Shown: positions 1 to 5,098 of the stretch, piece after piece
Layout: each line of letters starts with the position of its first letter
How positions within the stretch are numbered: position 1 is the stretch's first letter
DNA from: an uncultured Collinsella sp.
GTDB taxonomy: Bacteria > Actinomycetota > Coriobacteriia > Coriobacteriales > Coriobacteriaceae
DNA: 8,097 bases
Direction: 5' to 3'
NCBI GenBank assembly: GCA_902495265.1
Contig: CABUWR010000052.1
Location: forward strand, 1-8,097
Program-made: the position numbers and the translations under genes
Notes under the pieces: generated by a model
Databases searched by the model: none
Seen by the model: the letters and a program-made list of their open reading frames with translations, nothing else
Told to the model about the DNA's origin: nothing

Positions 1-94
1 AGCCCGCCACGTCGCCCAGGCCACCGGTCTTTACAAACGGTGCGCACTCGGCCGACGCAAACACGATCTGCATCTTTTTGCTGGAATCTGCCAT
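1..94 (-). CDS. glgA: Glycogen synthase GlgA, N-terminal fragment
   Basis: Partial gene: the first 31 codons are present and the rest lies beyond the left edge. GlgA transfers glucose from ADP-glucose to the non-reducing end of an alpha-1,4-glucan chain in the cytoplasm. The visible peptide begins MADSSKKMQIVFASAECAPF and continues into KTGGLGDVAG at residues 22-31. KTGGLGDV is the signature of GT5 bacterial starch/glycogen synthases; its lysine contacts ADP-glucose in the family. The ATG at 94-92 is chosen because GGGAG (100-104) sits 5 nt upstream; the later Met8 has no such site. It is the last visible gene of the operon, 89 nt after glgD, and its ADP-glucose substrate is the product of the upstream glgC/glgD. 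The motif is diagnostic even in this short fragment. Confidence 0.9.
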   Translation of the reverse strand, partial: MADSSKKMQIVFASAECAPFVKTGGLGDVAG

Positions 95-116
95 ATTGTC
101 TCCCTGTTGCAATTCG

Positions 117-152
117 AGAATAGCCGCCTGGCGCAAACCGGGCGGCTATTCT
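117..152 (-). other. glgD-glgA intergenic hairpin
   Basis: A perfect 12-bp inverted repeat, AGAATAGCCGCC (117-128) and GGCGGCTATTCT (141-152), encloses a 12-nt loop. It is the only obvious structure in the 89-nt gap between glgD and glgA. On the minus strand the 3' arm is followed by CGAATTGC, not a U-run, so it is not a standard intrinsic terminator. A partial terminator, an RNA-processing site or an mRNA-stabilising stem between the two cistrons are all possible. Confidence 0.6.
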
Positions 153-183
153 ACATGTTACGAGCGATGTTGCGGTGCCTACG

Positions 184-1311
184 TTAATGCACGATGGTGG
201 TATCGGGAGTTAACGGGGCCTTGCCCAGCACCAGGATGTTCTCGGGTGTGCCGCGAAGCTCGGTGTTGGTGGGGACCACGTTGTTCTTGTCCAGGATGGC
301 ATTCTCAACGCGGGCGCCGCTTTTGATGATGCAGCTCTGGTTGATGATCGAGTTCGTCACCGAGGCGCCTTCTTCAACCACAACGCCGCGCGACAGGATC
401 GAGTTGCGCACGGTGCCCTTGATGATGCAGCCAGCCGAGATAATCGAGTTGCACGCGTGGCTGCCGGTCGCATAGCGCGAAGGCGGCACGTCGTGGGCCT
501 TGGTCAGGATCGGGCGCTCGGGGTCAAAGAGCTGGTCGGCCACGGTCTGGTCGAGCAGGTCCATGCTGCGGCGATACAGCGACTTCTCGCTAAACACGCC
601 CACGACCTCACCCTTGTACTCGTAACTGCACACGTCGATGTTGCCAAAGTCGCCCTGGAGTGCCTCGAGCAGGTCCAGATAGTCGGCGGCCTGGTAGTGG
701 TCGATAATCTCGAGCAGCGTCTCGCGGTTGACGATGCAGCAGTCCATAGAGGCGTTGTCGCCGTACACGACGCCGGCGCTCACGCCCGTCAGGCGGCCGT
801 TCTCGTTGATTTGCAGCTTGGTCTCGTCATCAACATTGCGCGTTGCCTTGCAGTACACCACGGTCATCTGGGCACCGGAGTTCTCGTGCGCGTCGATGAT
901 GGTGTTGAGGTCCATGTTAAAGATGATGTTGGTGCCCATCATCACGACATAGGGCTTGTCCGAGCGCTGGAACAGCGTCTTGTTGGAGATGATGTCGCGC
1001 AGCAAGAAGCGCATGCCGCCCTTGGTGGTGCCATACGCGTTGCCGGGCACCATGAACAGGCCGCCCTTCTTGCGGTCCAGGCCCCAGTCCTTGCCCGAGC
1101 CCACATGGTCGATCAGCGAGCGATAGTTGCCCGGCATGACGACGCCGACGGTCTTAATGCCGGCATTCATCATGTTGGACAGCGGGAAGTCGATCAGGCG
1201 GTAGCGGCCCAAAAACGGAACGGACGCGATGGGGCGGTCCTTGAGCAGCACGCTGCCGTAGGTCGAGGAGTAGTTAGCGGTGATATAACCGATGGCCTTG
1301 CGATTGATCAT
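184..1311 (-). CDS. glgD: GlgD, glucose-1-phosphate adenylyltransferase-like subunit
   Basis: A 375-residue paralogue of GlgC. In Bacillus-type systems GlgD associates with GlgC and raises its activity, being inactive or nearly so alone; that role is inferred here. The fold is the same: nucleotidyltransferase domain (about 1-250) with GRYRLIDFPLSN (35-46) and VGSGKDWGLD (70-79), then a left-handed beta-helix (about 275-360). The catalytic signatures are eroded. The pyrophosphorylase loop AGGxGSRL is ITANYSSTYGS (10-20). The [10 protein letters not shown] segment of GlgC is GTNIIFNMDL at the same residues (126-135), losing the catalytic Asp. The FTEKP sugar-phosphate motif has no counterpart. 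The start is the ATG at 1311, preceded by AAGGGGG 9 nt upstream. An in-frame extension to 1350 would overlap glgC and adds nothing conserved. It lies 4 nt after glgC, so the two are probably translationally coupled. Confidence 0.93.
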   Translation of the reverse strand: MINRKAIGYITANYSSTYGSVLLKDRPIASVPFLGRYRLIDFPLSNMMNAGIKTVGVVMPGNYRSLIDHVGSGKDWGLDRKKGGLFMVPGNAYGTTKGGMRFLLRDIISNKTLFQRSDKPYVVMMGTNIIFNMDLNTIIDAHENSGAQMTVVYCKATRNVDDETKLQINENGRLTGVSAGVVYGDNASMDCCIVNRETLLEIIDHYQAADYLDLLEALQGDFGNIDVCSYEYKGEVVGVFSEKSLYRRSMDLLDQTVADQLFDPERPILTKAHDVPPSRYATGSHACNSIISAGCIIKGTVRNSILSRGVVVEEGASVTNSIINQSCIIKSGARVENAILDKNNVVPTNTELRGTPENILVLGKAPLTPDTTIVH

Positions 1312-1315
1312 CGGA

Positions 1316-2464
1316 TCATTCCCCCTTCCCGATAACGACGTCATTTCCAACGACGGCCGTATCCTTGGTGGTATCGACAGAGCCGAGCTTCACGCCCTCT
1401 TCGACCGTGGAGTTCTCGCCCAAAATAGCGCGGCAGATGTGCGCGCCGCTCTTAACGTGCGCACCCGGCAGCAGCACGGAGTCCTCGACCACGGCGCGCT
1501 CCTCGATGATGACATCGGTCGAAAGGATCGAGTGGCGAGCAGTGCCGTAGATCTTGCAGCCGTTGGAGACCAGGCAGTCGTCCAGGCGGCCGTCCGGGCC
1601 AATGTAGTGCGGCGGACGCGTGGTGATGTTGGACATGATGGGGAAGTTCTTGTCAAACAGATCGAACTCGGGGTTGTTGCCCAGCAGGTCCATCGAGGTC
1701 TCGTGGAAGCTGGCGATGGTGCCGACGTCCTTCCAAAAGCCGTGGAACTCGTAGCTGTACAGGCGCTTGCCCTCGCAGAGCAGCTTGGGGATGATGTCCT
1801 TGCCAAAGTCGTGGCTCGAGCGCTGGTCCAGAGCGTCCTGCTCGAGGGCCTCGATCAGGACGTCGGCCGAGAAGATGTAGATGCCCATGGACGCGAGGTT
1901 CGAATCGGGCTTCTCGGGCTTCTCGGTGAACTTGGTGATGCGGCCGTCCTCGGGGTCGGTGGTCAGGATGCCAAAGCGGCTGGCCTCCTCCCACGGCACG
2001 GGCATAACGCTCACCGTGAGGTCGGCGTTGTTCTCAATGTGCGTCTTGAGCATCTTGCGGTAATCCATGCGATACAGATGGTCGCCCGAAAGAATCAAGA
2101 CGTACTTGGGGTCGTTGGCCTTGATGTAGTCGAGGTTCTGCGTAATGGCATCGGCTGTGCCCGCATACCAGGCGCCGCCGGTCTGCGTCTCGTACGGCGG
2201 CAGGATCGACACGCCGCCGTCGCGGCTATCCAGATCCCAAGCCTCGCCGGAGCCCACATAGGCATGCAGCAGGTAGGGACGGTACTGCGTCAGAACGCCC
2301 ACCGTGTCGATGCCTGAGTTGGAGCAGTTGGACAGCGAAAAGTCGATAATGCGGAACTTGCCACCAAAGCTAACCGCCGGCTTGGCGATCTTTTGGGTGA
2401 GTGCCCCCAATCGGCTGCCCTGTCCTCCTGCGAGGAGCATCGCGATGCATTCTTTCTTACTCAT
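1316..2464 (-). CDS. glgC: Glucose-1-phosphate adenylyltransferase GlgC (ADP-glucose pyrophosphorylase)
   Basis: Makes ADP-glucose and pyrophosphate from ATP and glucose-1-phosphate, the committed step of bacterial glycogen synthesis. All 382 residues are present. The catalytic domain carries [14 protein letters not shown] (10-23), [15 protein letters not shown] (28-42), [10 protein letters not shown] (102-111), [10 protein letters not shown] with catalytic Asp128 (126-135), FTEKP (179-183), ASMGIYIF (191-198), [10 protein letters not shown] (217-226) and FWKDVGT (243-249). Residues from about 280 form the left-handed beta-helix of hexapeptide-like repeats. It is shorter than the roughly 430-residue enteric enzyme and resembles the Bacillus-type partner of GlgD, so enteric-style fructose-bisphosphate control cannot be assumed. 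The ATG at 2464 has AAGGAG (2471-2476) 6 nt upstream. It sits 108 nt after glgP and 4 nt before glgD. Confidence 0.97.
   Translation of the reverse strand: MSKKECIAMLLAGGQGSRLGALTQKIAKPAVSFGGKFRIIDFSLSNCSNSGIDTVGVLTQYRPYLLHAYVGSGEAWDLDSRDGGVSILPPYETQTGGAWYAGTADAITQNLDYIKANDPKYVLILSGDHLYRMDYRKMLKTHIENNADLTVSVMPVPWEEASRFGILTTDPEDGRITKFTEKPEKPDSNLASMGIYIFSADVLIEALEQDALDQRSSHDFGKDIIPKLLCEGKRLYSYEFHGFWKDVGTIASFHETSMDLLGNNPEFDLFDKNFPIMSNITTRPPHYIGPDGRLDDCLVSNGCKIYGTARHSILSTDVIIEERAVVEDSVLLPGAHVKSGAHICRAILGENSTVEEGVKLGSVDTTKDTAVVGNDVVIGKGE
1319..1327 (-). promoter_or_regulatory. Ribosome binding site of glgD inside the glgC 3' end
   Basis: AAGGGGGAA on the minus strand forms the last codons of glgC and lies about 9 nt before the glgD ATG. 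Because it is inside glgC, ribosomes finishing glgC (TGA at 1318-1316) can re-initiate on glgD. This fits a need for matched amounts of the two subunits, and it decides the start at 1311. Confidence 0.7.
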
Positions 2465-2504
2465 CGATTTCTCCTTCTGTCATCGATGTTCCTAAACCCA
2501 TTAG

Positions 2505-2535
2505 CGACGGGCGCGGCGCAACGTCACGCCCGTCG
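2505..2535 (-). other. glgP-glgC intergenic hairpin
   Basis: A perfect 9-bp GC-rich inverted repeat, CGACGGGCG (2505-2513) and CGCCCGTCG (2527-2535), has a 13-nt loop and lies in the 108-nt glgP-glgC spacer. On the minus strand the downstream sequence is CTAATGGGTTTAGG, with no U-tract, so full termination is unlikely. A smaller 5-bp stem, ATGCC/GGCAT (2540-2544 and 2550-2554), lies just before it. Together they could protect or separate the glgBP and glgCDA parts of the transcript. Confidence 0.55.
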
Positions 2536-2572
2536 AGTAATGCCGTGCTGGCATAGGGGAGCTCGCGCGCCT

Positions 2573-4999
2573 TTAAGCGTGCCAGATCTCGTCGCGGTAC
2601 TCGCGAATGGTGCGGTCGCTCGAGAACCAGCCGCTCGAGGCGGTGTTGAGCAGAGCCTTGCGGTTCCAGGTCTCCTGGTCGCCGTAGCTGCCGGTGAGCT
2701 TCTCCCATGCATCCACGTAGCTGCGGAAGTCTGCCATGACCAGGTCGGGGTCGTTGTTGTTCATGAGCTCGTTGTAGATGCTCTCGAAGTTGCCCGAAAG
2801 ACCCGCAAAGGTGTTGTCCTTGAGCTCGTCCATCACGCGGCCCAGACGCTCGCGATCGTTGTTGAGGGTATCCCACGCAAAGTAGCTGTTGGATGCCCAG
2901 AGTTGTTCGACCTCGGGAGCGGTCAGGCCAAAGATGGCCTCGTTCTCGCGGCCGGCAAGGTCGGCGATCTCGATGTTGGCGCCGTCGAGGGTGCCCAGCG
3001 TAATGGCGCCGTTCATCATGAGCTTCATGTTGGACGTGCCCGAGGCCTCCTTGCCGGCCGTGGAGATCTGCTCCGAGATCTCGGCGGCAGGGTAGATGAG
3101 CTGGGCGTTGCTCACGCGGAAGTTGGGGATAAAGCAGACCTTCATGACCTCGTTGACGCGCGGATCGTTGTTGATGACGTCGGCAACGGAGTTAATGAGG
3201 CGGATGGTCTCTTTGGCGAAGGTGTAGCTCGAGGCAGCCTTGCCGCTAAAGATGAAGGTCGTCGGCGTCACGTGGAAGTTGGGATCGGCGATGCGACGGT
3301 TGTAGATGTCCATCACCTTCATGATGTTCATGAGCTGGCGCTTGTAGGCATGGAAGCGCTTAACCTGAACATCAAAGACGGTGTTGGGGTCAATGACCAG
3401 ACCAGTCTCGGCCTTAACGTAGGCAGCAAGGCGCTCCTTGTTGGCGCGCTTGGAGGCACCCACGGCCTTCAGGAACTCGGTGTCGTTCTGGAAACTTTTA
3501 AGCTTCTCCAGCTCAAAGGCGTCCTTGAGCCAGCCGTCGCCAATGGCATCGGTGACGAGCTTGGCGTAGGTGGGGTTGGCCTCGGCAAAGAAGCGACGGT
3601 GCGAGATGCCGTTGGTCTTGTTGTTGAACTTCTCGGGCGTCAGGGCATAGAAGTCCTTGAGCACGATGTTCTTGATGATGTCGGAGTGGATCTTGGCCAC
3701 GCCGTTGACGCTATGGCTGCAGATCACGGACAGGTTGGCCATGCGGATCTCGCCGTCCCACAGGATGGCGGTCTGGCGCAGACGCTCCTGCCAGCCCTCC
3801 TGCGTGGTGTCGAACGACTCGTGCCAACGACGGCTGATCTCGTCGATGATCTGATACACGCGGGGGAGGAGCTTGGAGAACGTGCCGATGGGCCACTTCT
3901 CCAGAGCTTCGGGCAGGATGGTGTGGTTGGTGTAGCTCACGACCTGCGTCACGATGTTCCAGGCGTCGTCCCACTCGAGCTTCTTCTCGTCGATCAGGAT
4001 GCGCATGAGCTCGGGGCCGCACATGGCGGGGTGGGTGTCGTTGGTATGGATGGCAACAAACTGCGGCAGCAGCTCCCAGTTCTCGCCGTGCTCCTTCTCA
4101 AAGGTGTCGAGCAGGCTGTAGATTCCGGCCGAGACAAACAGGTACTCCTGCTTCAGGCGCAGCAGGCGGCCGTGCTCGCCGGCGTCGTTGGGGTAGAGGA
4201 TGGCGCTGATGGCCTCGGCCTCGGCGCGCTCGGCGTCGGCCAGGGCATAGTCGCCGCGGTTGAAGGCCTCAAGATCAAAGTGCTCCTCGACCGGCTCGGC
4301 GGCCCAGACGCGCAGCTTGTTGACGGTCTCGCCGGCATAGCCCACCACGGGGATGTCATAAGGGACGGCCAGGATATCCTGCGTGTCCACCGTGCGGTAG
4401 AACGTGCGGCCGTTCTCCTCAAAGCCCTCAACATGGCCACCAAACTTGATGGTCACGGCCTTGTCCTGACGGCGGACCTCCCAGGGATAGCCGTGGGTGA
4501 GCCACTCGTCGGTGGCCTCGACCTGGCTGCCGTTGACGATTTCCTGCTTAAACAGGCCGTAGCGGTAGCGCATGCCGTTGCCGTAGCCGGCAATGCCCTC
4601 GGCTGCCATTGAATCCAGGAAGCATGCTGCCAGACGGCCCAGGCCACCGTTGCCCAGCGCCGGATCGGGCTCCTGGTTCTCGATGACGGAAAGGTCGAAG
4701 CCCATGTCGTCGAGCGCGTCGGCGACCATGTCGCGCACGCCAAAGTTGAGCAGGTAGTTGTCGAGCAGGCGGCCGATCAAAAACTCAATCGAGAAGTAGT
4801 ACACGCGCTTCTTGCCCTCGGCGGTGGCGCGGGCGTCGCTCTTGGTGGCAACGGTGCGGGCCTTCTCGGCCACGAGCTTGGCCAGGGCGTTAAAGCGGTC
4901 CAGGTCGCTCGCGGCCTCGACGCTCTTGCCGCTAATGCTCATGACGGCATCGCGATAGAGCTCGGTAAACTCTTGCTTGTTGTCGAAGATCTTATTCAT
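2573..4999 (-). CDS. glgP: Glycogen/alpha-glucan phosphorylase GlgP (GT35)
   Basis: Cleaves terminal alpha-1,4 bonds of glycogen with phosphate to give glucose-1-phosphate, using pyridoxal phosphate. The 808 residues are normal length for a bacterial GT35 enzyme. Visible landmarks are SIEFLIGRLLDNYL (70-83), ALGNGGLGRLAACFLDS (114-130), HTNDTHPAM (318-326), KTNGISHRRF (461-470), VQVKRFHAYKRQ (544-555) and EASGTSNMKLMMNG (651-664), where Lys659 is the expected Schiff-base lysine. The usual KTNGITPRRW motif is here KTNGISHRRF, probably lineage variation. The ATG at 4999 is preceded by GAAAGGAA about 4 nt away. The gene lies between glgB and glgC, so a degradative enzyme is built into the synthetic operon, and its product is the substrate of GlgC. 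Maltodextrin phosphorylase activity cannot be excluded, but context favours glycogen. Confidence 0.96.
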   Translation of the reverse strand: MNKIFDNKQEFTELYRDAVMSISGKSVEAASDLDRFNALAKLVAEKARTVATKSDARATAEGKKRVYYFSIEFLIGRLLDNYLLNFGVRDMVADALDDMGFDLSVIENQEPDPALGNGGLGRLAACFLDSMAAEGIAGYGNGMRYRYGLFKQEIVNGSQVEATDEWLTHGYPWEVRRQDKAVTIKFGGHVEGFEENGRTFYRTVDTQDILAVPYDIPVVGYAGETVNKLRVWAAEPVEEHFDLEAFNRGDYALADAERAEAEAISAILYPNDAGEHGRLLRLKQEYLFVSAGIYSLLDTFEKEHGENWELLPQFVAIHTNDTHPAMCGPELMRILIDEKKLEWDDAWNIVTQVVSYTNHTILPEALEKWPIGTFSKLLPRVYQIIDEISRRWHESFDTTQEGWQERLRQTAILWDGEIRMANLSVICSHSVNGVAKIHSDIIKNIVLKDFYALTPEKFNNKTNGISHRRFFAEANPTYAKLVTDAIGDGWLKDAFELEKLKSFQNDTEFLKAVGASKRANKERLAAYVKAETGLVIDPNTVFDVQVKRFHAYKRQLMNIMKVMDIYNRRIADPNFHVTPTTFIFSGKAASSYTFAKETIRLINSVADVINNDPRVNEVMKVCFIPNFRVSNAQLIYPAAEISEQISTAGKEASGTSNMKLMMNGAITLGTLDGANIEIADLAGRENEAIFGLTAPEVEQLWASNSYFAWDTLNNDRERLGRVMDELKDNTFAGLSGNFESIYNELMNNNDPDLVMADFRSYVDAWEKLTGSYGDQETWNRKALLNTASSGWFSSDRTIREYRDEIWHA

Positions 5000-5000
5000 A

Positions 5001-5035
5001 CGTTCCTTTCCCCCGGGGATGTTTCTCCCGGAACG
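5001..5035 (-). promoter_or_regulatory. Possible hairpin over the glgP ribosome binding site
   Basis: On the minus strand CGTTCC (5035-5030) can pair with GGAACG (5006-5001), and the second arm contains part of the Shine-Dalgarno GAAAGGAA just before the glgP ATG. Inside, GGGA and TCCC can form a shorter stem around GAAACA. A rival fold (CCGGGA with TCCCCGG, one bulge) would share the upstream CC and could free the ribosome site. This is a fold seen by eye, without an energy calculation. Confidence 0.35.
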
Positions 5036-5047
5036 GTTATGACTTGT

Positions 5048-5053
5048 ATCCTA
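5048..5053 (-). promoter_or_regulatory. Possible internal -10 element before glgP
   Basis: TAGGAT on the minus strand matches the TAnnnT style of actinobacterial -10 boxes and would start RNA about 40 nt before glgP. No good -35 is visible (AATTAC at 17 nt spacing, TTACCC at 15), and a hairpin fills the spacer. It is listed as a weak candidate for separate glgP expression. Confidence 0.2.
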
Positions 5054-5098
5054 CGCCTCGGCGAGGCGGGTAATTACAGCCGTAACGCCTTTGTTACG
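5054..5098 (-). other. Two small hairpins at the end of glgB
   Basis: CGCCTC/GAGGCG (5054-5059 and 5063-5068, 3-nt loop) and CGTAAC/GTTACG (5081-5086 and 5093-5098, 6-nt loop) lie in the 94-nt glgB-glgP spacer. The second stem includes the glgB stop codon. Neither is followed by a U-run, so read-through into glgP is expected. Confidence 0.4.

Noticed and set aside
457..2317. Long plus-strand frames opposite glgD and glgC (457-1335 and 1292-2317)
   Set aside because: Same antisense codon-bias effect; low-complexity Val/Ala/His products with no recognisable motif, while the minus strand encodes clear GlgC and GlgD.
2505..2535. Intrinsic terminator between glgP and glgC
   Set aside because: The stem is strong but there is no U-tract after it on the minus strand, so I call it a hairpin of unknown role.
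2393..4612. A 739-codon open frame on the plus strand opposite glgP
   Set aside because: It is a shadow of GC-rich, biased codons in glgP: its product is Val/Leu/Gly/Asp-rich without any domain, and glgP itself has complete family motifs.
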